Source of the DNA: Archangium lansingense
Lineage (GTDB): Bacteria > Myxococcota > Myxococcia > Myxococcales > Myxococcaceae
Direction: 5' to 3'
Assembly: GCF_026626635.1 (NCBI RefSeq)
Contig: NZ_JAPNKA010000001.1
Span: 13,456,001 to 13,520,000 of the forward strand
Length of the DNA stretch: 64,000 bases
Both the position numbers and the translations under genes were made by a program. Positions within the stretch are counted from its first letter, which is position 1. Each line of letters starts with the position of its first letter. The notes under the pieces are model-generated. The model saw nothing but the letters and a program-made list of their open reading frames with translations, was not told the DNA's origin and searched no databases. Below, piece by piece: positions 16,531 through 23,197 of this stretch.

Positions 16531-17445
16531 CTACTCCTTCCTGAGTACCTTCAGGATGCGATCGAGGTCATCGTACGAGAAGTAGTCGACTTCGATGGTG
16601 CCTTTTCCACTGCTCTTCTCCACCAAACGCACTTTGGTGCCCAGAATGCGCTGGAGCTCCTCGGTCAGGGCCTTCACCTGCGGGCTCAGCTTGGCCGGTT
16701 TGCCCGAGTCCTTCGCCTTGTTGCCCTTGGCCTGCTGAACGAGCTTCTCGGTGTCGCGCACGCTCAGCTTGCGCGCCGCCACCTGCTGGGCCAGCTCGGT
16801 CATCTCCGGGATGCGGGGCACTCCGAGCAGCGCGCGAGCATGGCCGGCGCTCAGGTTGCCCTCGGCCACCATGCCCTTCACCTCCGGGGGCAGGCCGAGC
16901 AGACGCAGGGCATTGGCCACCGTGGAGCGCTCCTTGCCCACGCGCTGAGCCACCTGGTCCTGAGTGAGGCCGAACTCCTCGACGAGGCGGTGATAGCCCT
17001 CGGCCTCTTCCATGGGGTTGAGGTCCGCGCGCTGGAGGTTCTCCACCAGGGCGAGCTCGAAGGCCTCGACCTCGGAGACCTCGCGGACGATGGCGGGAAT
17101 CTCATGGAGGCCCGCGAGCTGCGAGGCGCGCCAGCGACGCTCACCGGCGATGATTTTGAAGCCCTCACCGTCCTTGCGCACGAGGATGGGCATGAGGACG
17201 CCCTGAGCCTTGATGGACTCGGTGAGCTCGCGCAGCTTCTCCTCGTCGAAGTGGCGACGCGGCTGGAGGGTGTCGCGATGAATCGCCTCGATGGGAAGCT
17301 TGAAGACGCTGCCCTTGGGAGGAGCCGGGGGCTCGGGAGCCACCACCGCCACCGCGGCAGCAGCAGCGGGAGGAGGAGCGGCCTGGGGGATGAGGGCGGA
17401 GAGGCCACGGCCCAACGCCCGCTTCTGCTTGTCACCGTTCAGCAC
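16531..17445 (-). CDS. parB: Chromosome-partitioning protein ParB
   Basis: Predicted 304 residues. The N-terminus (LNGDKQKRALGRGLSALIP) carries the ParA-stimulating segment, followed by an Ala/Pro linker to about 50. The ParB/CTPase fold has GERRWRA near 110 and the ENLQRADLNPMEEAEGY signature near 140. A helix-turn-helix follows (LTQDQVAQRVGKERSTVANAL, ~165-185), then the C-terminal dimerisation region. ParB loads at the nine parS sites beyond parA and slides as a CTP clamp. The GTG at 17445 has GGAG eight bases upstream; an in-frame GTG at 17475 is less likely. Confidence 0.96.
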   Translation of the reverse strand: MLNGDKQKRALGRGLSALIPQAAPPPAAAAAVAVVAPEPPAPPKGSVFKLPIEAIHRDTLQPRRHFDEEKLRELTESIKAQGVLMPILVRKDGEGFKIIAGERRWRASQLAGLHEIPAIVREVSEVEAFELALVENLQRADLNPMEEAEGYHRLVEEFGLTQDQVAQRVGKERSTVANALRLLGLPPEVKGMVAEGNLSAGHARALLGVPRIPEMTELAQQVAARKLSVRDTEKLVQQAKGNKAKDSGKPAKLSPQVKALTEELQRILGTKVRLVEKSSGKGTIEVDYFSYDDLDRILKVLRKE

Positions 17446-17659
17446 TGCGTCGTCTCCGCCGGGAGGGCCCGGCACAACCGCCCGGAGAGGGACCGGGTGG
17501 CCACGTCCCTGAACAGCACCACCTCGACCGGGGGGACGCGGGAGCCCGGCGGGGGCGAGCGGAACGGGGACCCCGCTCCAGCTCGGCTCAACACTTCGAC
17601 AGCCCCTCGGCAGGTGGGAACCATGAGTCCCGGCCAGACGAGGGAGGGCTGCTCCGCGC

Positions 17660-17681
17660 CCCGCATATATAAGGATGCGGG
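17660..17681. other. Hairpin in the parA-parB spacer
   Basis: CCCGCAT and ATGCGGG arms (7 bp) around an 8-nt ATATAAGG loop, just after the parA stop. It has no U-run in the parA direction, so it may stabilise mRNA or pause transcription rather than end it; the 254-bp spacer also allows a separate parB promoter. Confidence 0.4.
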
Positions 17682-17699
17682 CGGGAGGCGGCCCGGAGG

Positions 17700-18500
17700 C
17701 TAGGCCACCTTGCGAGCAGGGGGCGGGTTGGGCTCGCGCTGCATGATTTCGCGGCCGAGCGCCAGGTAGCTCTCACAGCCCTTGGACTTGATGTCGTAGA
17801 GCAGGATGGGCTTGCCGAAGGACGGGCACTCGGACAGGCGCACGTTGCGCGGGACGACGGACGTGAAGACCTGCTCCTTGAAGTAGCCGCGCACGTCCGC
17901 GACGACCTGGTTGGCGATGTTCGCGCGCGAGTCGAACATGGTGAGCAGGATGCCCTCCATCTTCAGCTCGGGGTTGAAGGCCTGCCGCACCAGATCGATG
18001 GTGTGGTTGAGCTGAGAGAGCCCCTCGAGCGCGTAGTACTCGCACTGCAGCGGGATGAGGACGGAGTCCGCGGCGATCAGCGAGTTGAGGGTGAGCAGCC
18101 CGAGCGAGGGCGGACAGTCGATGATGATGTAGTCGTACTGCTCGGCGAGCGGGCGGAGGGCATCGCGGAGGCGGTACTCGCGACGCTCCTGGCCTACGAG
18201 CTCGACCTCGGCGCCGGTGAGATCCGGGGTGGCGGGAACCACCTGGAGGAAGCGCAGCTCGGTGGGGTGGAGGAGCTCGCCCATGGGACGGCCGCCGAGG
18301 AGGGCATCATAGACGGTGCCCTGGAGCTGCTCGCGCTTGAGCCCGAGCCCGCTGCCGGCATTGCCCTGAGGGTCCATGTCGACGAGGAGCACCTTGCGCT
18401 CAGCGGCAGCGAGGCTCGCGGCGAGGTTGATAGCGGTGGTCGTCTTACCGACGCCGCCCTTCTGATTGGAGATGCAGATGATTCGACCCACGTGGCCCAT
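17700..18500 (-). CDS. parA: Chromosome-partitioning ATPase ParA
   Basis: Predicted 266 residues. The deviant Walker A QKGGVGKTT is near residues 13-21, Walker A' VLLVDMDPQGNAGSGL near 38-52 and Walker B YIIIDCPPSLGLL near 121-133. ParA binds nonspecific DNA as an ATP dimer and is released by ParB, pulling the parS region to the new pole zone. The family length and ends are normal. The start MGHVGRIICISNQKGG is canonical. The parS cluster lies immediately upstream. Confidence 0.97.
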   Translation of the reverse strand: MGHVGRIICISNQKGGVGKTTTAINLAASLAAAERKVLLVDMDPQGNAGSGLGLKREQLQGTVYDALLGGRPMGELLHPTELRFLQVVPATPDLTGAEVELVGQERREYRLRDALRPLAEQYDYIIIDCPPSLGLLTLNSLIAADSVLIPLQCEYYALEGLSQLNHTIDLVRQAFNPELKMEGILLTMFDSRANIANQVVADVRGYFKEQVFTSVVPRNVRLSECPSFGKPILLYDIKSKGCESYLALGREIMQREPNPPPARKVA

Positions 18501-18656
18501 CCTTGCGACGCCCCGGGAGTGCCCGGGGGCTCTGCGGGGGAGGCATGTACCGACTCCCGTATTGATCCATCAAATCGTCGGCTGATCCAGTCCGCGACCG
18601 GATCAGACTTCTAGCTCGCCTGCCTGACATCCGCCCGTCGAACGCCCCGCGCCCGA

Positions 18657-18692
18657 CTCCCCTCGCCCCCCGGGAGAGGGACGGGGTGAGGG
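18657..18692. repeat. REP-like repeat, copy 3
   Basis: Inverted orientation: CCCCTCGCCCCC-GGGAGAGGGACGGGGTGAGGG. Followed by CCCCCGGGTTGGAG, the flank box in reverse. Confidence 0.7.
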
Positions 18693-18723
18693 TGCCAGGC
18701 CCCCGGGTTGGAGCCGCGAGAAG

Positions 18724-18758
18724 CCCCCTCTCCCCCTGGGAGAGGGCTGGGGTGAGGG
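18724..18758. repeat. REP-like repeat, copy 4
   Basis: CCCCCTCTCCC-CCT-GGGAGAGGGCTGGGGTGAGGG; paired with copy 3, 35 bp away in the same orientation. Confidence 0.75.
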
Positions 18759-18802
18759 ATTGGAGCAGCCAGCGGACACAGGACCCCGGACCCGAACGGG
18801 GC

Positions 18803-18818
18803 TGTTCCACGTGGAACA
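18803..18818. promoter_or_regulatory. parS site 1
   Basis: TGTTCCACGTGGAACA, full 16-bp palindrome; the downstream flank GGCCTACACGCC is a weak form of the shared box. Confidence 0.93.
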
Positions 18819-18898
18819 AGCCCTGGCCTACACGCCTCAAGTCCCGCGGCCAGAAAGCCATGGGAAGCCCCCTGCCCTGCGCATCCAACCAGGCGCGC

Positions 18899-18914
18899 TG
18901 TTCCACGTGGAACG
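18899..18914. promoter_or_regulatory. parS site 2
   Basis: TGTTCCACGTGGAACG; followed by GCCCAGAAAGGCC. Part of the duplicated block. Confidence 0.92.
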
Positions 18915-18969
18915 CTCCACGCCCAGAAAGGCCTCTCACGCGGACCGGCCGCGCTCCCCAACGCAGACA

Positions 18970-18985
18970 CGTTCCACGTGGAACA
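18970..18985. promoter_or_regulatory. parS site 3
   Basis: CGTTCCACGTGGAACA; followed by TGGCCCGCGAGCC. Part of the duplicated block. Confidence 0.92.
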
Positions 18986-19069
18986 TCTTCTGGCCCGCGA
19001 GCCGCTCCTCCCCCCCTTCGGAGCCTTCCCCGGAGCGACTCCGCCCGCCCCTATTGGCCGAGAGCCCGT

Positions 19070-19085
19070 TGTTCCACGTGGAACG
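19070..19085. promoter_or_regulatory. parS site 4
   Basis: TGTTCCACGTGGAACG; second-block counterpart of site 2. Confidence 0.92.
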
Positions 19086-19140
19086 CTCCACGCCCAGAAA
19101 GGCCTCTCACGGGGATCGGCCTCCTTCCCCCAAGCAGACA

Positions 19141-19156
19141 CGTTCCACGTGGAACA
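19141..19156. promoter_or_regulatory. parS site 5
   Basis: CGTTCCACGTGGAACA; second-block counterpart of site 3. Confidence 0.92.
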
Positions 19157-19238
19157 TCTTCTGGCCAGAGAGCCTGTCTTCCGGCCTCGGGTTGTCCTCG
19201 GATAGACCCTGCTCCACCTCGGCCCTGCCAGGGTCCGT

Positions 19239-19254
19239 TGTTCCACGTGGAACA
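19239..19254. promoter_or_regulatory. parS site 6
   Basis: TGTTCCACGTGGAACA; followed by CCCCAGAAAGGCCCC. Confidence 0.93.
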
Positions 19255-19343
19255 CCCCTCCCCAGAAAGGCCCCAAAGGGTCTGCTTTGGCCTTCCGGCC
19301 GAGCCGTCCGACTCAGTGCCGAGGACAGACACTTAGACCGGCA

Positions 19344-19359
19344 CGTTCCACGTGGAACA
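19344..19359. promoter_or_regulatory. parS site 7
   Basis: CGTTCCACGTGGAACA; followed by TGGCCGGAAAGGC. Confidence 0.92.
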
Positions 19360-19443
19360 GTCCTGGCCGGAAAGGCTCGCGTCCCATTCCCATCAGGCAG
19401 ACCTGCGAAGGAGTGCCCCTCGGAACCTGTGCTGACACAGTTT

Positions 19444-19468
19444 CCCCTCTCCCCTCGGGAGAGGGGAT
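19444..19468. repeat. REP-like repeat, partial copy 5
   Basis: CCCCTCTCCC-CTC-GGGAGAGGGG hairpin only; the CCCTCACCCC part has decayed to GATGAGACCCC. Confidence 0.6.
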
Positions 19469-19649
19469 GAGACCCCTTCAAGTACGTCTGTGACGGCTTG
19501 GCCCTGGGCGCATGTGGTCCCCCCTCCCTGGCACTAGCCCCATTCCCCTTCTGCCACGGCCCCGAAGGAGATTGGCTTCCAGCCTTCTGCCCGAAACACC
19601 CCCTAGTGGAGTGTCCACGGAGTTCGTGGACCTGGTCGTGTTGCGCATG

Positions 19650-19685
19650 CTCCCTCTCCTTCTGGGAGAGGGCGGGGGGTGAGGG
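19650..19685. repeat. REP-like repeat, copy 6
   Basis: TCCCTCTCC-TTCT-GGGAGAGGGCGGGGGGTGAGGG, within the parS region between sites 7 and 8. Confidence 0.7.
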
Positions 19686-19741
19686 TCGTCTCCCTCGTGT
19701 TCCTCGACCCGGCTCGCATTCGGCACGGAACCGTCGGAAAG

Positions 19742-19776
19742 ACCCTCACCCTAGCCCTCTCCCAGCGGGAGAGGGG
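19742..19776. repeat. REP-like repeat, copy 7
   Basis: ACCCTCACCCTAGCCCTCTCCC-AGC-GGGAGAGGGG, opposite orientation to copy 6, 57 bp away. Confidence 0.75.
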
Positions 19777-19844
19777 ACATCCACGGGTTCGGACCATGTC
19801 CAAAGACTTCGTGGACCCTCCGCCCGCCCTGGAGTCGGGTCCAC

Positions 19845-19860
19845 CGTTCCACGTGGAACA
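19845..19860. promoter_or_regulatory. parS site 8
   Basis: CGTTCCACGTGGAACA; followed by CGGCCCGAAAGCC. Confidence 0.92.
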
Positions 19861-20108
19861 TCCCCCGGCCCGAAAGCCTCTCCTCCCGCCAGAGGAACCC
19901 CGTCGACTCCCCTCCCCTGCTCCACCCGGCCGAGGACCGCGGTTCCATGAGGGCCCCCTCCATCCGGAGTCGCGCTCCGTGCAGCCCCCCGGCCTTCCAT
20001 CCGTCCTCGGCCCACGCCGGGGCTTGCACCGGACTTGTGCCCAGAAGCGACTCTGCCTCCCCTCGCCCGCCGTTCGCGCTCGGACCTCGCATGAGCCGGT
20101 CTACCGGA

Positions 20109-20124
20109 TGTTCCACGTGGAACA
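20109..20124. promoter_or_regulatory. parS site 9
   Basis: TGTTCCACGTGGAACA; the most distal site, with a poorly conserved flank (GAGCACCCGAGC). Confidence 0.93.
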
Positions 20125-20271
20125 CCCCCGAGCACCCGAGCAGCTCGCCCGTGCCCCCAAGTCGCGCCTCTCCCGTGAGCTTCCGGCCCGCCGGAAACTG
20201 CTGCATCCACAGCAGCCCCCCGTACTCCTCGCGGGGCAGCGCCACCGGAAAACGCCGAGCCGTCCGCCCTG

Positions 20272-20752
20272 CTACCGCGCTGACTCGGGGCGAGCCCGCT
20301 GCGAGCCGCCCCTCGACAGCTCGGGTCCGGACTCCGCGGAGCCCTCCTGCGCCAAGGCAACCTCCAGGCTCAGACGGAAGACGAACGAACCCGCTCCCAA
20401 GGAGACCAGAATGAGGAGCAGCACCTTCCACCCATCGATTCGCGCCGTGTTCAGCGGACCGGGTCCAACAGGAAGGCCAGGCCCGGCTGCAGATTCGGCT
20501 CGCCGTTCATCAGCAGCACCCACTGCCCCTGCACTCGCGGCTCCACTGGCATCACCACCACCACTCCCGACATGACGCGCAGGCCCGCGTTCACTCGAAA
20601 GGCGTAGCCCAGTGGAGAGCCCCAGGCTGAGCACGTTTCGGCGCTCCGGATCGCCCGCCTCATCGAAGCGCATCCACGCCGGGCACACCACGCATGGGAG
20701 AAGGCCATCACCCCGCCCTCCGCACCTTCACCGAGCCCTCCGCCCCCAGCAT
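20272..20752 (-). pseudogene. Frameshifted gene of unknown family between parS cluster and kinase
   Basis: Three minus-strand frames each show coding-like stretches that join end to end. From the ATG at 20752: MLGAEGSVKVRRAG, then a +1/-1 shift into DGLLPCVVCPAWMRFDEAG and RRNVLSLGLSTG, then a shift into YAFRVNAGLRVMSGVVVVMP and QWVLLMNGEPNLQPGLAFLL ending DPVR-stop at 20459. Immediately after comes GWKVLLLILVSLGAGSFVF, a membrane segment in another frame. Third positions are almost all G/C in the chosen frames, as in real genes here. A further fragment (RRFPVALPREEYGGLLW) may extend it to about 20150. At least two frameshifts are needed; sequencing error is the alternative. It starts 14 bp after the kinase stop. 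Confidence 0.45.
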
Positions 20753-20761
20753 TGAGCCGAG

Positions 20762-20796
20762 ACCCTCACCCCAGCCCGCTCCCAGCGGGAGAGGGG
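20762..20796. repeat. REP-like repeat, copy 8 (overlaps kinase stop)
   Basis: ACCCTCACCCCAGCCCGCTCCC-AGC-GGGAGAGGGG. The kinase stop codon (20766-20768) lies inside it. Confidence 0.75.
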
Positions 20797-22166
20797 GCTT
20801 CGCGCGGGCTCAACCCGTGGGCCGGGAGACCCTCACCCCGTCCCTCTCCCGGCGGGAGAGGGGTGGTGACTCGCTCCTCTGCCGCGACCGGCAACCGCAC
20901 CGTGAAGCACGTGCCCCTCCCGAGCGCTGACTCCACCTCGATGCGGCCCCCATGTCCCGTGATGATGCCGTACGCCACCGCCAACCCCAGCCCCGTCCCC
21001 TCCCCCACTGGCTTCGTCGTGAAGAACGGCTGGAAGAGCTGCCCCAGCACCTCCTTCGACATCCCCACCCCGTTGTCCCGCACCTCCACCACCACCTCTT
21101 CCTCCTCCGCTCGCGTCCTCACCTTCACCACGCCCCCCTGCCCCGGCACCGCCTGCACCGCGTTGACGAGCAGGTTCAGCACCACCTGCCCTATCTGTCT
21201 CGGCTGGCCCATCACCGGTGGCAGCTCGCCCAGCTCCAGCTCCACCTGGCAGCGCCCCCTCCGCTCCCCCTGTGACAGCCTCAGCGCCGAGGACACCTCC
21301 GCGTTCAGATCGAACTCCACCGGCTCCTCGGGGTCGTTCCGCGCGAAGCGCTTCAGGTCCGCGACAATCGCGTTCACCCGCCGGATTCCGTCCAGCGTCG
21401 CCGGCAACACGTCGTCCACGTACTCGCGCAGCTCCTCCGGCAGCTCCTCCTGTGCCGCCAGGTCACGACTCAGCGACCGCACGTTGCTCGTCACGAAGGC
21501 CATCGGGTTGTTGATTTCGTGCGCCACCCCCGCGGCCAGCAGCCCCAGGCTCGACAGCTTCTCGTGCGTCACCAGCTCGCGCTGCATCCGCTGCAGCCGT
21601 CGGTGACTCTCCCTCGAGGCCTCCAGCGCATCGCTCAGCAGCAGGCAGCGCGCCTCTCCCAGTCCGTAGAAGGCGCACGCCGCCAGGCAGAACAGGCCCA
21701 CCGTCCCCGGCTCCACCCCAGCGCGCAGCCCCAGCCCCGCCGACACCGCCAGGTACAGGCCCAGCCCTACCCGTCTCTCCGTGAGCGCGTCCCTCGAGGG
21801 GAAGGCATTCAGAAAGACAGCCTGGAGCAGCACGGTGAGCCACCCCATCAGGTTCCACCGCATCAGCTGCGACTCCGCCGTGCTCGCGGCCATGTTGCCG
21901 AGCAACACCACGCACGTCTCCACCCGCCCCATGCGCCCCAGCCGTTTCGCTCGGGAGAAGATGAACGTGTTCAGCCCGAAGCGGAGCGCGAAGAGCGTGC
22001 ACAGCGCCCCCACCGCGGCCCACCTGCCCCACGCATGGGCCACCAGCAGCACCTGGGCCACCACCAAGGTGATGCCGGACCAGAGCGCCAGGCCCCGGCT
22101 CGAGCCACCGCTGTTTCTGTCCCGCTCGGGACCCCCCATGGCCTCCTTCGCCGGCGCTGTGCTCAT
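20766..22166 (-). CDS. Membrane sensor histidine kinase
   Basis: Predicted 466 residues. Four to six hydrophobic segments occupy about 27-190 (LALWSGITLVVAQVLLVAHAW; AVGALCTLFALRFGLNTFIF; MGWLTVLLQAVFLNAF; VGLFCLAACAFYGLG). The dimerisation helix has the phospho-accepting His in LLAAGVAHEINNPMAFV (~225). The ATPase domain has VLNLLVNAVQAVPG (N box), VRDNGVGMSKE (G1) and GTGLGLAVAYGIITGHGG (G2). The last ~33 residues (TTPLPPGEGRGEGLPAHGLS...) are encoded by two REP-like repeats, so the original stop was probably lost. No response regulator is adjacent. The ATG at 22166 has GGGGGAA upstream. Confidence 0.92.
   Translation of the reverse strand: MSTAPAKEAMGGPERDRNSGGSSRGLALWSGITLVVAQVLLVAHAWGRWAAVGALCTLFALRFGLNTFIFSRAKRLGRMGRVETCVVLLGNMAASTAESQLMRWNLMGWLTVLLQAVFLNAFPSRDALTERRVGLGLYLAVSAGLGLRAGVEPGTVGLFCLAACAFYGLGEARCLLLSDALEASRESHRRLQRMQRELVTHEKLSSLGLLAAGVAHEINNPMAFVTSNVRSLSRDLAAQEELPEELREYVDDVLPATLDGIRRVNAIVADLKRFARNDPEEPVEFDLNAEVSSALRLSQGERRGRCQVELELGELPPVMGQPRQIGQVVLNLLVNAVQAVPGQGGVVKVRTRAEEEEVVVEVRDNGVGMSKEVLGQLFQPFFTTKPVGEGTGLGLAVAYGIITGHGGRIEVESALGRGTCFTVRLPVAAEERVTTPLPPGEGRGEGLPAHGLSPREAPSPAGSGLG
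20830..20863. repeat. REP-like repeat, copy 9 (inside kinase 3' end)
   Basis: CCCTCACCCCGTCCCTCTCCC-GGC-GGGAGAGGGG; translated in the kinase as TTPLPPGEGRGEG. Confidence 0.78.
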
Positions 22167-22380
22167 GTCGCGTTCCCCCCTGTGAACGCAACCGACGACT
22201 CACGGGCTGGCCCGGCTCCTGTCTCGAGCCTCCGGCCACTCCCATCGGTGCTTGAAAAGTCTAAGTCCTTGGGAGCGCACCGGCCTCCGTCACCGCGCAG
22301 TGACGGGCCTCTTCGCGACGCTTCCGTAAGGTGGAGGACAGGGTAGCGTCTCGCTCGGGTTCAACCCGGGGACCTCTATA

Positions 22381-22414
22381 CCCTCACCCTGACCCTCTCC
22401 CAGAGGGAGAGGGG
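22381..22414. repeat. REP-like repeat, copy 10
   Basis: CCCTCACCCTGACCCTCTCCC-AGA-GGGAGAGGGG, preceded by GGGTTCAACCCGGGG. It lies 26 bp beyond the rsmG stop and could act as its terminator. Confidence 0.75.
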
Positions 22415-22440
22415 TTGATGCTCCGCGGCGCCCTCCTTCT

Positions 22441-23100
22441 CTACTGCTTCGCGAACGCGGCGACCTGACGCTCCGCTCCCGAGAACGGCAGCCGGTAGGC
22501 CCTCGCCGACACCAGCTTCAGGCCCCGCTTCTCGGCCTGCGCTCGCAGCTCGTCCTCGCTCAGCGCCTTGCCCAACATCGCCACCACCTGCCCGCCCTCC
22601 GCCAGGTACGTCGGCGCCAGGTCCAGCCAGTCCGGCAGGTCCATGAAGGCCCTCGCGATCACCCGGTCCGCCCTCGGCAGCCCCTCCGCCTCCGGCTTGC
22701 CCTCCGCTCGCGTGTGCACCGCCTTCGTCCCCGTCAGCCCCAACCCCGCCACCGCAATCACCGCCTTCAGGTACCCCACCTTCTTCCCCACCGCGTCCAC
22801 CATCGTCACCGCCAACGACGGCCTCGCCATCTTCAGCGGCAACCCCGGGAAGCCCGCCCCCGCCCCCACGTCCAGCACGCTCCCCGCTCCCTCCACCTCC
22901 GGCAGCACCGCCAGCGAGTCCAGGAAGTGCTTCTCCACCACCTCCTCCTCCGCCGTTATCGCCGTCAGGTTCACCTTCGCGTTCCACTTCAACAGCTCGC
23001 CCATCAGCCGGTGCAGCCGCGGCGGCACGTCCTCCCCCAACGTCACCCCCAACGTCCTGCTCCCCTGCCCAATCAGATCGCCGAAGCGCGCGTTATCCAC
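22441..23100 (-). CDS. rsmG: 16S rRNA (guanine-N7) methyltransferase RsmG (GidB)
   Basis: Predicted 219 residues. RsmG methylates G527 of 16S rRNA. The Rossmann SAM motif VLDVGAGAGFPGLPLKMA is near residues 75-92, with the family signature KWNAKVNLTAIT near 42 and RADRVIARAFMDLPDWLDL near 145. A GTG at 23100 is five bases after GAGAGG; an in-frame GTG at 23106 is possible. The start codon overlaps a perfect DnaA-box-like TTATCCACA (23093-23101). mnmG lies 92 bp upstream in the same direction, the usual mnmG-rsmG-parA-parB order, here interrupted by a kinase and the parS region. Confidence 0.95.
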   Translation of the reverse strand: MDNARFGDLIGQGSRTLGVTLGEDVPPRLHRLMGELLKWNAKVNLTAITAEEEVVEKHFLDSLAVLPEVEGAGSVLDVGAGAGFPGLPLKMARPSLAVTMVDAVGKKVGYLKAVIAVAGLGLTGTKAVHTRAEGKPEAEGLPRADRVIARAFMDLPDWLDLAPTYLAEGGQVVAMLGKALSEDELRAQAEKRGLKLVSARAYRLPFSGAERQVAAFAKQ

Positions 23101-23184
23101 AGCCACCTCTCCCTACTCGGACTCCAAGTCCTTGAAATGTCTCGCACCTTTCGGTGCCTGAAACTTCTCCACACCTTGTCCACA
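23093..23184. promoter_or_regulatory. Three DnaA-box-like sites between mnmG and rsmG
   Basis: TTATCCACA at 23093-23101, TTCTCCACA at 23165-23173 and TTGTCCACA at 23176-23184, all in one orientation within 92 bp. The first is the E. coli consensus; the third is the form preferred in high-GC bacteria. In many bacteria the mnmG flank is the origin, so this could be oriC or a DnaA-titrating or regulating site. No long AT-rich unwinding element is obvious. Confidence 0.55.
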
Positions 23185-23197
23185 CCCCCCTTTGCGA

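Larger units (their letters stand above)
18803..20124. promoter_or_regulatory. parS cluster: nine ParB-binding sites in 1.3 kb
   Basis: Nine copies of the palindrome GTTCCACGTGGAAC at 18803, 18899, 18970, 19070, 19141, 19239, 19344, 19845 and 20109 (first base of each 16-mer). They match the Myxococcus parS consensus and sit beside parA, in DNA without a convincing intact gene. Spacing is irregular, but 18899-18985 and 19070-19156 belong to a duplicated ~97-bp block 171 bp apart. After most sites the sequence continues with about 8 variable bases and then GGCC(C/A)GAAAGGC or a variant, at constant distance. This is the centromere-like region where ParB loads. Confidence 0.96.

Noticed and set aside
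18686..19470. Open frames across the parS cluster (both strands)
   Set aside because: They translate the repeated parS core as FHVEH or VPRGT over and over; no family resemblance or ribosome-binding site.
18803..20124. parS repeats as a CRISPR array
   Set aside because: Repeats are palindromic 16-mers at irregular spacing and match the ParB site; no cas genes are present.
22357..22375. GGGTTCAACCC as a tRNA T-arm
   Set aside because: No acceptor or anticodon arm can be folded around it; the same string recurs beside REP-like copies.
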